From: Rhynchopus sp. YZ270_cl-10
Lineage: Eukaryota; Euglenozoa; Diplonemea; Diplonemida; Diplonemidae
Direction of reading: 5' to 3'
Assembly (NCBI GenBank): GCA_964035575.1
Contig: OZ037866.1
Coordinates: 868,001 to 932,000, forward strand
Length of the DNA: 64,000 bases
This document shows, one piece after another, positions 32,632-43,200 of this stretch (within the stretch, counting starts at the first letter, position 1; each line of letters begins with the position of its first letter). The position numbers were made by a program, and so were the translations under genes. The notes beneath the pieces were generated by a model. That model was given only the letters and a program-made list of their open reading frames with translations, was not told the origin of the DNA and did not search any database.

Positions 32632-34041
32632 ATGATGCGCAGCATCATAACCCTCTCGCTTGCGGGGCTCTGCACTGCTGCAGGCCACAAGGGCATGGTG
32701 TCGTGGGTGGCGGGCACAGGTGCCACACCCGAGATTACCACTGTGACAGCAAGAGAAAGCCAGGTGTCGACGGGACAGGCGTGGGTGAACGTGCCCGACT
32801 GGCTGGCAGGTGCGAACGTGCACACGCTTGTGGGACACACTGAAGCAGGCAACAAGCTGCGCCTTGAGTGCCCTGCGACGGCAGACGACCGTCCGTGCCA
32901 CTTCACCTTCGTGTACTACTTCTGCCCGCCGTGTGGTGTCAGCACGAACGGAGGACTTCCGCCGCAGTTTGGTGCGAACGGGTTCACCGGCGGGTCGTGT
33001 GCCGCACGCTACGTCGCCACTGCAGGTGGAGACGTGAAGGACACAGTGTTCTGGACGAAGCTGGTCGAGAGCGGGTCGGTCCTGGAGTTGGAGCTGTCGG
33101 GAGGGCTTGAGCATGCGTCTGTGTGGGATGTGTCGAACGGGGAGTGCGCAGAGCACACCACTGTGCTGACCCCTACCCTTCTTGATGTGAACTCCGAGCA
33201 CTGGTGGGGTCCACGCGCCAACGTGATTGATGGGAGTGTGGACAACTACTGGAACGCAGGACACATTGACGGATGGGAGGTACCGAACTGGGCTTCCTTC
33301 AAGTTTGAGGAGGCCACACTTGTCACAAGCTTCTCGTTCTACTCGTACGGAGATGTGACACACGATGTGAAGGACTGGGAGCTGCAGGTGAGTGAGACTG
33401 GAACAGACGGATGGACCACTGTTGCATCTGGTGTTGGTGTCTCTGGGTCAGATGAGAAGCAGACTGTCACCTTTGACGGTGCTGTCTCGCAGTTCTGGCG
33501 TTTCAACATCCCAACCAGACACAGCAAGTACCAGGCTTGGGTGCGTGAGGTTGCCTTCTACTCGAACGTTCTTCGCCCTGCTCTTCTTGATGTGAACTCC
33601 GAGCACTGGTGGGGTCCACGCGCCAACGTGATTGACGGGAGTGTGGAAAACTACTGGAACGCAGGACACGTTGACGGATGGGAGGTGCCTAACTGGGCTT
33701 CATTCGACTTTGGCGCACCTCAGCGTGTCACAGGCTTCTCGTTCTACTCGTACGGAGACGTGACACACGATGTGAAGGACTGGGAGCTGCAGGAAAGTGC
33801 GACAGGAACAGACGGGTGGACCACTGTTGCATCTGGTGTTGGTGTCTCTGGATCGGATGAGAAGCAGACTGTTAACTTTGAAGCTGTTGTGTCGCAGTTC
33901 TGGCGTTTCTACATTCCCACGAGACACAGCAAGTACCAGGCTTGGGTGCGTGAAGTGTCGTTTGCGAGCAACGCCTGCGACCTGCCTGTGTGTGTGCGCA
34001 AGGGGCCTGCTCCTCCACGCCAGTGCCTGCCGTGTCTGTAG
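32632..34041 (+). CDS. Secreted protein: novel N-terminal domain plus two discoidin domains (unit B)
   Basis: 469 residues, collinear with the unit A gene at 23,394 and nearly identical over its whole length and about 500 bp of upstream sequence. The signal peptide is MMRSIITLSLAGLCTAAG, again with histidine as the likely first mature residue. The unrecognised cysteine domain (residues about 20-178), two discoidin domains and the PRQCLPCL ending are all retained. Changes from unit A include GWEVPNW for GWDVPNW in both discoidin domains and VTGFSF for VTSFSF. There is no frameshift, so both copies look functional. Conserved upstream blocks (ACCACCACCACACCACCCAG just before the ATG) suggest shared regulation. 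Confidence 0.9.
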   Translation: MMRSIITLSLAGLCTAAGHKGMVSWVAGTGATPEITTVTARESQVSTGQAWVNVPDWLAGANVHTLVGHTEAGNKLRLECPATADDRPCHFTFVYYFCPPCGVSTNGGLPPQFGANGFTGGSCAARYVATAGGDVKDTVFWTKLVESGSVLELELSGGLEHASVWDVSNGECAEHTTVLTPTLLDVNSEHWWGPRANVIDGSVDNYWNAGHIDGWEVPNWASFKFEEATLVTSFSFYSYGDVTHDVKDWELQVSETGTDGWTTVASGVGVSGSDEKQTVTFDGAVSQFWRFNIPTRHSKYQAWVREVAFYSNVLRPALLDVNSEHWWGPRANVIDGSVENYWNAGHVDGWEVPNWASFDFGAPQRVTGFSFYSYGDVTHDVKDWELQESATGTDGWTTVASGVGVSGSDEKQTVNFEAVVSQFWRFYIPTRHSKYQAWVREVSFASNACDLPVCVRKGPAPPRQCLPCL

Positions 34042-35957
34042 AGGCCAACGTTGTTTTCGTTGACTTAGTAGACTTCATACATCACAGTATTTTTCTACAA
34101 AAAGGTTTCCCCCTTCAATTGCAATTATATGAATTTCCATAAACGTATTTTGACGTCCACTAAGCACAAGAGGCTTAGTTTCATCTTACTTGTTTTTCTT
34201 GTATTGTTCGAATGCAACAAGAGAAGCAAAGACATGGGAGCGGGACGTGCCACAGAAGGACTCATTGCGTGTAGCTCTTTTCGCTTTGAGACGAAGCATT
34301 AACCCGCTTCCTTTCCCCTGTGTTGGTTTGCCTTCCCATGCCTGCGCTTTTTCTTGCTTGCCACACTCAGTTCTGTGTTGTTTTTTTGCTTCCGCCGTTA
34401 TTTTGGCACCCCACTACGTACCAAAAAGGAACCAAACCTATCTGAGTGATGCCTGGGTTATGATAAGAGAAGAAGTCCTGCCACGTGAAGTGTTGCACAT
34501 GTTTGATGTATGCTTTCACTGTGATCATCTTCGGTATGTGCAGTGGACAAGTGGTGTGGCTTCGTTTCAATCATTTTCACCCTCTTTTACTTTTTATGGA
34601 TAAGCTGCGCTGGTCATGTCACTTTAACTTAATTCGCAATGGGAGGTGGCCTTTTTGCCTTGTGTCCTGCACACTGCTGCCGCCTTGCGAAGAGCTTATT
34701 GACACTGTTTCCGTCTAAAAACGAGCACGTTCGTTCTTGCTTTATTGGATGTGATTATTGCGTTTTCTTTTCAGCTTTTCCTTTTTCTTTATTTTTCCTT
34801 TGTCCTTTGCTTTAGTCTTCCCGACAGGGTCAAACACTCCATCTCCTCTATTGGCTAACACGTCAGCTGCCTCAAGAGAGGCACCGTCTTATCTCCTCCC
34901 CTCCCCATACGTTCCCACACCGCACCCACACCACTGTCGCAGTGCAATTCCAACGCTTCTTCGTGTAACTGCGTAGTCGTTGAGTGGCTTGCAGTACAGT
35001 GGTGCAGTGGGACTATCTTCCTGTGTCTTCTCTCGCAACACGTCCATCCAGAGTGATCCCCAAGAACGCAGACTTTTCGTATGTAAAGCAACCTGTGGTA
35101 AGACAATACTGTTCCCAAAAGAGCAGGCTGCCAAGGCTTGTATGAGAAGTGTGCGTAGGTGGATGGAGGCTGGGCGGTGGGAGGAGACACAGGAGGGTTT
35201 GTGTGGCACTATTTTGTGTTTTTTCTTTTCTTTTTTTTTGTGAGGTGAGGCAAGTCTCTTACAAGTTCGTCTTTTTCATATACCTGCAAGCGTAGCTTAA
35301 AGGAGTGATACTTCCTCACTGTCGCCAATCACCCCAACAGGGTCATTGTGCCATCAACGAAAAAGCCTTTCCCTTTTCCTGACCTATCACATAATCAGAG
35401 TTACAATTTTTTTTTTGTCTGCAATCTCGAAACAACCCTCAAAGAATCTTCTGCGATCTACTACAAACAAATTATTATCACCACATTCCGATTCAGAAAC
35501 AGTTCCATAAAAAAAGTGATACCCACCCCCTTTTTTTGTTCCTTGGCCACTTATCTTTTCCACCCGGATTGGCGACTCAGGCGTTGTGCTCCAGGTTTTC
35601 CTTTCCCACTAACGGATCACCCCATCTGGACCCTACATCACGCAGACTTAACTATCCCGTCAGGACAGAGGGTGCAGTGATGTAGTGTAGAGTGTCCCAA
35701 CACTTCATCATTTACCTCAAAAACTTAATTAACCCGCGTCTCTTATGATCCTTTCATCTGACTAATGAGCGGAAGCGCGGGTGCATATCATATTGTAAAG
35801 GGCTTGCATGGTTGGGGTCCACCAACGGGGCACCAGTCATACCGAGGCACACTGCCACAAAAATATTTTTTTAAATTTCAACTCAATATTGTTCAACTCC
35901 CCCTCCTCTATGTACCCTTTCTAAAAAACCATCTCTTCAGAAAATCTAGATTTCAAA
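34042..35957. other. Spacer after unit B and before RPB10
   Basis: R1 hairpin at 34,159-34,179, R6 fragment at 35,279-35,400, end of unit B near 35,716, and a diverged R3 copy at 35,797-35,890. The last ends about 70 bp before the RPB10 start. No gene is seen. Confidence 0.6.
34159..34179 (+). repeat. R1 hairpin after unit B secreted gene
   Basis: This is identical in sequence to the hairpin at 24,920 and stands about 118 bp after the stop codon. Confidence 0.75.
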
Positions 35958-36474
35958 ATGATCATTCCGGTACGTTGTTTCACCTGCGGCAAGGTGGTTG
36001 GGAACATGTGGGAGGACTGGTGTGAAATGCTTCTGCAGGATATGACTGAGAAGGAAGCCCTGGACGAGTTGGGCCTGGAGCGCCTTTGCTGCAGAAGTCA
36101 AATGATGACTCACGTACCCCTCATTGACAAAGTATGCCACAGAATATACCCCCTGTTCAGGGTGCACCGCACCCTCTATAAATTTGCACAAAAAAACGGA
36201 AGAAATCCGTCATCAATAACCCCCCCTCCGCTCTGCCCCCATCTGATGATGGCCCGGCAGGTAGTAGTATCAGCGACATCAATGTGACATCTGCCACACA
36301 AGAGAGATCATCGCGCTCGTCTGCGGTGACGTAAAAGTGTTTAGTATAATGGAGCACACTCTAGGGTGGCTACACTAATACAAGCAAGTTTTCAAATAAC
36401 AACACAACCTCCTCCTACAGTTCAACCTTTACAAACAACCCCGCCCGAAGAGCGACCTCAAGCAGTCTATGTAA
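35958..36474 (+). CDS. RPB10: RNA polymerase I/II/III subunit RPB10, two exons
   Basis: Exons 35,958-36,131 and 36,421-36,474 (donor GTATGC, acceptor CCTCCTACAG, phase 0) encode 75 residues. The start MIIPVRCFTCGKVVGN is the invariant RPB10 N-terminus. The zinc site is C7-x2-C10 plus C44-C45 (LERLCCRSQMM), followed by THVPLIDK, equivalent to HVDLIEK of other species. Exon 2 supplies FNLYKQPRPKSDLKQSM, matching the short basic tail of the family in length and character. Reading straight through the intron would instead give an unrelated proline-rich tail, so splicing is favoured. RPB10 is a small structural subunit shared by all three nuclear RNA polymerases. This is one of the firmest identifications in the window. 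Confidence 0.93.
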
Positions 36475-36776
36475 GGTGGGCAGTGGGCCGAGGTTGTAGA
36501 ATTGATATGATGCAAAAGACACCCCCTCTTTGTAGGGAGTTGGATCCTTGCTTCAGTTCGGGGGCTTTGTTTTTTTTTTCTCCACTCTCCCACCCTTTGC
36601 ATGAGCTCGGCTGAGATGCGTTTAAAAATTTCAACTCTTTTCCCCCCTCTGGCACATATCAGAATTTTGCAATATGCTCTCAAAATGCATTCTTTCTACG
36701 GGTATTTTTGTTAGTGACTAGGGCGGGTTTCTGAAGAAGTAGTGGTAGGGGAACCGGGGGGGAGGGGGTCCGCATA

Positions 36777-36979
36777 CCCCCGAAGGTGAATTCGTATCCA
36801 CCCCATAATCGGAAAAAAGGGCGAATATGATCCAGGATTTTTGGGATCCGGAAAAAGGCGAATACGTATTTGCCCTATATTCGGATCCCAAAAGTCTTGG
36901 ACCATATTCGCCCCATATTCGGATCCGAATATAGGGCGAATATGGAAGAAAAGAGGCAAATACGAATTCGCCTTTGGGG
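36777..36979. mobile_element. TA-flanked MITE M5 (GGCGAATATG motif)
   Basis: CCCCCGAAGGTGAATTCGTAT on the left and ATACGAATTCGCCTTTGGGG on the right, each bordered by TA. The 203-bp interior alternates GGGCGAATATG, ATTCGGATCC and their inverses, so it folds into an extended hairpin. No coding capacity. Confidence 0.75.
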
Positions 36980-37407
36980 TATGTCTAGGGGAGGGGGGTG
37001 TAGTCAGCGTTGGGCGCCTTTCTTTTTGAATTGTATGCGGCCCGAAGAATAAAACAACCTCTGTTTTGAAATGGGGAGGGATTGTGTTGCTAGGGTTTCG
37101 CTGTGGGATCTCGGTCATATAGCAAGAGAGAGGATAATCAAACACTCTCCTGACACCTAGCCAAAAAGAAAAAAAAAAAATACAATCATCACTGTGTGAC
37201 ATTGTGACCCAGCACCAGCAACGAAGTGAACCCTCCCTCTTCTGCTTCTTTTGTTTTTTTCTTTTGTTTTGGAGTGACTCAGCAGGGAGGTTTAGGGTAT
37301 AGTAAGCTTTTTTGTTTTTTGTTTTTGTCAAAAAAAATATGTAGGGTTATGTCAAAAGGCCCTGTGGGATGCGGATGGTATTCGCCAAGTTCTTTTTTTT
37401 TAAATTG

Positions 37408-37502
37408 GTACACTGTAAACTGCATGATTGGGGTCTGTCCACCCCGGTGCACCTGTCATGTACCAAGGTACACATGCCTCGAGAGGGCTTTGTATTTCAA
37501 GT
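37408..37502 (+). repeat. R3 element copy with covarying hairpin
   Basis: Runs from ACTGTAAACTGCATGATTGG through GTCATGTACCAAGGTACAC to GGGCTTTGTATTTC and AAGTCAA. At 37,476-37,488 GCC pairs with GGC around T, C-G and a GAGA loop, where other R3 copies have GTC with GGC. Confidence 0.75.
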
Positions 37503-37645
37503 CAATATCCCCCGACACAAAGGTTACGAATCGGATCAAGAAACAACCCCTGCAAAAAATATGTTACTCACATAGAAGGGGGGTGCGAACGAAGTTAGAA
37601 CGAAACAGAATAAAAAAACTTCCCCCCTCCCTCACCAACCCTATA

Positions 37646-37874
37646 CACGACGGTGATGTACAGTACATTACAAGTGAAGTTACTTGTAACGTTACAAGTG
37701 AAAAACCGTTACAAGTGAGTTACAAGTGAGTTACAAGTGGGATACATGAATTACAGGCAAAATCAGGTTGTAACTGGTGGGTTACAAGTGAGTTACAAGT
37801 GAGTTACATGTAACAAAAGTTACATGTAACTCACTTGTAACTCCACTTGTAACACCCGTTACATCACCGTCGTG
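37646..37874. mobile_element. TA-flanked MITE M6 (GTTACAAGTGA motif)
   Basis: CACGACGGTGATGTA and its inverse TACATCACCGTCGTG end the 229-bp unit, and TA lies on each side. The inside is iterated GTTACAAGTGA plus inverse copies ACTCACTTGTAAC. It is self-complementary over nearly its whole length. Confidence 0.8.
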
Positions 37875-38154
37875 TAGTTTTGTTATTTTTTGGACTTTAA
37901 AAAAGGCTGGGATATAACGAGTTCACATGATTCGCCGAGCGGTTGTGAACCGCCTCCGTTTTCTTACGGTACGAACCACTTACTTCCCACCCTTTGCATG
38001 AGCTCGACTGAGATGCGTTTTAAGCACGGTTCAACTACTCTTTTATACGATACTATACTACACTTGACTTCCTCAAGCACCCCTCCACTCATTTTTAAGA
38101 CTACACACAAAACCCCCTCCCCTTTTTCACTTTCCCTCTTTTTCCCCCCTTCCG

Positions 38155-39450
38155 ATGCCCCAGGATATGTACTCATTTGCCGGTGTGCTGCAGATGGTTG
38201 CGTTGACAGTGATTGGCTTTGTGGTGTTCTTGAGGATATTGTCGCGGAGATTGACAGAGAGGCAGGGGAAGATGCTTTATTACCCAGATATGCCACAGAA
38301 CAGCCGCGCTGTCGTGCCAAGCCCGGAGGAATATGGACTGCAGTTTGAACCGCTCCAAATTGAGTCTTCTGGGGGAGTAAAACTGCGTAGCTACTTCATT
38401 CAGGCGCCTTCGCTTAGCAGTGTGACGCTCATCCACTTTCACGGTAATGCGGGGAACATTGGCCACCGTATTCCATTGGCACAGCTTCTTATTGAACGGA
38501 TGGGGGTGAATGTTGTGCTTGCAGAGTACAGAGGATACGGCTTCTCCGATACACCGCAGTCCATAACAGAAGAGGGTCTCTTGCAGGACGCTGAGGCGAC
38601 GGTGGAGTATGTTCGTAAGCTGCCGTATGTAAACCCGAATGGGATAGTGGTGCATGGGTCGTCGCTAGGGGGCGCGGTTTGTTTGGATTTGGCGCTGAAG
38701 CAGGCGGACAAAATCGCAGCGGTGCTTGTGGAAAACACGTTTACGTCGATTTCAGATATGACGGATGTGTTGCTGGCGCAGATCCTGAGCCAGCAGCCGT
38801 TGACCCCAGCAAGAAAAGGGGCGCTGTCGTTTCTGTTCACATCGCTGCTGAGACCGATTGTGCTGGCGCTCAATTGGCGGTCCATTGATAAGGTGGCGGA
38901 TATTAAGTATGGGAAAATCATTGTAATTTAATGTGACAATAACCAAAAACAGAATACCGATTCTTTTCATCTCGGGCACTGACGACGAATTGGTACCACG
39001 TGAACACATGTCCCGCCTCTACAGTGCATGCCGTATGTTGACCTATTTGTTTTGTTATCCTTCACTTAATAGCTTTAGGCAGCGCGAAATATATAATATT
39101 CGTTTCCACCCCGATAACCGCCTCGCTTGCGGACCTGATGGTTTTATCAAAATTTTTGGTCATGTTTTACATTTCACTAATTTCACGGATTTCTTATTCT
39201 CTTTTCAAATGGTTCAGGTTCTCCTAACAAGAAGCTGGCGCTGATCGAAGGTGGGCGGCACAACGAGACGTACCAGATCCCGCAGACCACCGTTGAGATG
39301 CGTGAGTTTGTCAACGAGCACGTCCGCCCGGCAGCTGCCTCGGGCATGGACGGCAGCTCCTCCACCTCCTCAGGCCTGCAGTCCGGCAACGGCTACACAC
39401 GAACAGCCTCAGGGCAAGGCATGACGATCCGTGGCCACGCTGCTGTATAA
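38155..39450 (+). CDS. ABHD13/BEM46-like alpha/beta hydrolase, three exons
   Basis: Exons 38,155-38,906, 38,953-39,032 and 39,218-39,450 give 354 residues. The introns are 46 nt (GTATGG...ACAG) and 185 nt (GTATGT...TCAG). An N-terminal membrane anchor (MVALTVIGFVVFLRIL, residues about 13-28) precedes the hydrolase fold. The oxyanion motif is HGNAGN (about 96). The nucleophile elbow is GSSLGG (about 168). The acid lies in LFISGTDDELVP right after the first splice junction, and the base in GGRHNET after the second. This order and the DELVP-x-HM signature match the ABHD13/BEM46/WAV2 family of membrane-bound serine hydrolases with poorly defined substrates. The C-terminal 40 residues are Ser/Gly-rich. 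The short intron restores VADIK-IPILF, confirming the GTATG donor rule. Confidence 0.9.
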
Positions 39451-39538
39451 TATTTACGATAAAACAATAAGTAGGGAAAGGGAGAGGGAGAGAGGGAGGG
39501 AAGATTTTGAGATTTGAATTGGGGATTTTTTGGTGTTC

Positions 39539-39612
39539 TGGTGTGGCTGAACCCAGCTTTTCACCAGAAGTCTACAAAAAAAGGTGTGTTTTTTTTGGGC
39601 TCAGCCACACCA
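39539..39612. repeat. 74-bp foldback with 12-bp termini
   Basis: TGGTGTGGCTGA and its perfect inverse TCAGCCACACCA enclose 50 bp. It is possibly a short MITE; no clear target duplication is seen. Confidence 0.6.
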
Positions 39613-39676
39613 TTTTTTTTCATAAAATTGAGATAACCCTCACCCCAACCTTTTCTGGAACTACTTTTTGTCTTTT

Positions 39677-40117
39677 CTATTCCCTCTTCTTTCCACCTGA
39701 TTTTGGAAAAAAGCAGCAACCCCTAACACCCCCCAACACGCTTTCAAAATGAGGTGGTTCGTTTTCTCCTTGCCCTTCTGCGAACTCTGTATATTCTGCG
39801 TCAGTTTTTCCGGAGTCGTTGTTGTCCCACACAATGAAGTTATAGACGTCGCTTCGGTTGTCTGTACGCAGAGTCATGTTCCTGTCCTTGGGGGTGCTGT
39901 GCTTCTTGCTGTCGTCCTTGTCCAGCTTCGCCATAAGCGACAGCACGACGAACTTCGCCGGGCCGGTCAAGCACTGCGAAGTTTCCTTGATCCAAAATCT
40001 GGGAGAAGAAAGCGGGACAGCAGATACAGCACGTTTCTTCGGAGGAACTTTCTTCTTGCGCAGCAGTGATGCGGGACAGATGATCCTTTCATTTGGCCAG
40101 TCAGTTTCATCATTCTA
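39677..40117 (-). CDS. Possible coding exon, function unknown
   Basis: An open minus-strand frame with no initiating ATG at its 5' end reads ETDWPNERIICPASLL, KKKVPPKKRAVSAV, FWIKETSQCLTGPAKFVVL, then DNRSDVYNFIVWDNN and ends at 39,677. Composition is protein-like with GC-rich third positions until about 39,760, after which it looks like read-through. The first in-frame methionine starts MAKLDKDDSKK near 39,931. A TAG acceptor precedes the frame at 40,118 and a GTATGG donor lies 58 nt further upstream, but I could not find a matching first exon. It could be a small gene divergent from POLE, a gene remnant, or chance. Confidence 0.3.
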
Positions 40118-40277
40118 TCCTTTGCTTATTGGAAACGGAATATTGCAAACCGCTTCGATCATTTTCCATACATAATGCCCCCCTCTGGGTATTTCCACCC
40201 CCTCTCTCCCCCTCCATCCCAGCTTACAGAGGTCCCCCTTGGAATTACCGAGGGGATTCCATTCCGTTAGTGTTCCA

Positions 40278-43200
40278 ATGGAGGAGAACAAATATGATAG
40301 AGACAAGGCGGATGACTGGCGTGAGCGTGGCAAGAAGGCGCAGGCATGGATGGAGAAAGTGGACGACACGAACGACGAAGAACGCCTCGGGTGGCTTCTC
40401 AACTACGACGTGGCAACGGTGGTCGATGAAGGGACCAAAGTACCCAACCAGGTCCTCACGCTTTGTTTCTATGGGGAAGACGGTGGCGACTTCAGAGGGG
40501 ACTACCTATTCCGACCCTATTTCTATGTCATTCCTGACCACGGTGCTGCAGAAGAAGTCGAAATGGGGCTGAAATCTCAATTCGCAGATTTCCTTTGTGA
40601 CGTGCAAAGAGTTGAAAGAGAAGATCTGGAGCTGCCGAACCATTTGTCTGGAATCAAACAGACCCTCGTTCGCCTAGCGTTCTATAACGTTCAGCAGTTG
40701 ACAGAGGTGAGGAATATGTTGCAACCATTTGTCAACAAAAACAAGGCAAAGCAGAATACAACAAGCTTTTCGATTGACGACATTCTCAGAGGGCAGAACG
40801 GCGCCACTTCTGGACCCTATACTGAACGTATCGTGGGGCTGCGTGAATACGACGTAAAATACCACGTCCGTGTTGCAATCGATGAGAATGTGTACGTCGG
40901 AAAGTGGTACTACGTTAAGGCAAAAGACGGCCTCATCACGCTCCGGGAACGTGAGGAGTATCTCACCAACGCGTCGCCCAGGATCTGCGCATTTGACATC
41001 GAAACCACAAAGCAACCTCTGAAATTCCCTAAGCCCGATGAAGACCAGATCTACATGATATCATGGATGTTCGACGGCCACGGATTTCTCATAATCAACC
41101 GAGAAATCGTTACACAAGACATCGATGACTTTGAGTACACCCCGAAGCCGGAGTACGAAGGGCTGTTCAAAGTCTACAACGTTAAAAACGAAGAAGAAAC
41201 GATCCTCAAATTCGTCGAATGCATGGCAAAGCAAAAACCGCACGTTTACGTGACCTACAACGGCGACTGCTTCGACTTCCCTTTTGTCCAACGCCGCATG
41301 CAGGAGTACAGAATATCCCTCTTTGCCCTCCTAGGCTTCAAAGAAAGCAACGGCGAATACAGCTCCCCCTACGTCTCTCACTTGGACTGCATGCATTGGG
41401 TGAACCGCGACTCTTATTTACCTCAGGGGTCTCGCTCTTTGAAGGCAGTTTCGAGGGCAAAGCTTGGATATGACCCGCTTGAGATTGACCCAGAAGACAT
41501 GCTTCCCCTTGCGCGCGATGATCCGCAGAAGATGGCGTCATACTCTGTGTCCGACGCTGTGGCGACCTACTACCTCTACATGAAGTACGTCCACCCCTTC
41601 ATCTTCTCCCTCTGTACGATCATCCCCATGAGCCCCGATGAGGTTCTCCGCAAAGGATCTGGAACCCTCTGCGAACAGCTTCTAATGGTCATGGCATTCA
41701 AAAAAAATCTGATCTGCCCAAACAAACAGGTCAGCGAAAGGGAAAAATTCTTTGAAGGCCATTTATTGGACACTGAGACATACATTGGTGGGCACGTAGA
41801 AGCGCTCCAATCCGGAATTTTCCGTGCGGACTGCCCGATTGACTGGAATGTCGACCCAACAAAATACCAGGAGCTCATTGATGGGGTGCCTGGGGTGATG
41901 AAATTTGGGTTAGAAACGGAGATGGGGATTCCTATAGAGGAGATTGATAATTATGATGAGTGCGTGGCGGGGGTGGTGAAGGCGCTGGAGAATCTGAGAG
42001 ACAGACCGATCCGTAAAGAGGAGCCGCATATTTTGCATTTGGACGTCGGTGCTATGTATCCGAACATCATTCTTACGAATCGGCTTCAACCATCTTCGAT
42101 GGTGACAGAGGAGACCTGTTCCGCATGCTGCTTTAATTCCCCAGAGAACGACTGCAAACGTCCCATGAAGTGGATCTGGCGTGGCGAACACTTCGTCCTC
42201 GACCAGCGTGAGTACAACCAACTCAAATCCCAACTCAACACCGAAAAAATTCAGGTAAAAAAAATCGATGATATCGCAAAAAAGATGGCCGGAAAAAAAG
42301 CGTGGAAATTCGCCAAAAAACCTTTATTTGAAAAAAAAAAGTTTGACTTCAAAAACAAGCCTCAAAAGGAGGGGTATCAAGGTGGCGGAACGGGATACCG
42401 TCGTACAGGGAAGGAGGGGGCCATGGAGGATACGCTGCGTCAACAGGAGGCGCAGTTTCTTGCGGGGAACACCACTGAGGCTGCGGCAGAACCTACGGAG
42501 GAAGGGGTGTCCCGTATTATTGATCTCAAAGATGACCAACGAGATGCTCTCATGAAAAAGCGAGTAACAGACTACTGCAGAAAGGCCTACGCCAAGGTGC
42601 ATGCAACCAAACAGGTCGACAAAATCGCTACCGTCTGCCAGCGTGAAAACTCATTCTATGTTGACACTGTACGCCTCTTCCGCGACCGTCGCATTGCATA
42701 CAAAAAGGAGCTCAAGAAATGGAGAAACCACCTGGAAGCAGTTATGGAGGGGGAGGACACCGAGCACACTGTACAAGAATGCAAAGGCCGTCTCGTGCTG
42801 TACGAATCGCTCCAGCTTGCGCATAAGTGCATTCTCAACTCATTCTATGGTTACGTCATGCGTAAAGGCAGTCGTTGGTACTCCATGGAAATGGCCGCAG
42901 CAGTCACCCTCTGTGGAGCATCCCTCATCATGATGTCGAGGGAGTTGGTCGATCGCATCGGTCTCTCCCTCGAGCTGGATACTGACGGAATTTGGTGTTG
43001 TCTTCCGGGATCCTTCCCCATGGATGTTGTGTTTACAAGAAAAGGGAAGAAGGTGAAAGTGTCGTACCCTTGCGCAATGCTTAACAAAGATGTTGAAACA
43101 TTATACAAAAACCCGCAATACCAGAATCTGCATCCAACGAACGAAGGGGAGTATGAAAAGAGCACAGAGTGTACGATTTTCTTTGAAGTGGATGGGCCGT

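Larger units (their letters stand above)
26627..35716 (+). repeat. Tandem segmental duplication, unit B
   Basis: This is the second copy of the two-gene unit, with the same borders as unit A. It carries its own insertions: about 31,108-31,455 (a 345-bp block absent from A), 31,690-32,100 (an R3 element and flank) and 35,279-35,400 (an R6 fragment). Unit A's palindromic elements are missing. Confidence 0.9.
36475..38154. other. Spacer with two TA-flanked MITEs and an R3 copy
   Basis: Contains MITE M5 (36,777-36,979), R3 copy (37,408-37,502) and MITE M6 (37,646-37,874). A CCCACCCTTTGCATGAGCTC block near 36,590 recurs near 37,988, where each is followed by GGCTGAGATGCGTTT or CGACTGAGATGCGTTTTAA. 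No gene is seen. Confidence 0.6.
39451..40277. other. Spacer upstream of POLE, with possible minus-strand coding exon
   Basis: Contains the 74-bp foldback at 39,539-39,612 and the coding-like minus-strand stretch described separately. The opposite plus frame from 39,876 (a signal-peptide-like MFLSLGVLCFLLSSLSSFA) lies over the same bases. Only one of the two can be the main coding strand. Confidence 0.5.

Noticed and set aside
36132-36287. Longer unspliced RPB10
   Set aside because: The tail is proline-rich and unlike any RPB10. The spliced form has family length and fits the GTATG donor rule.
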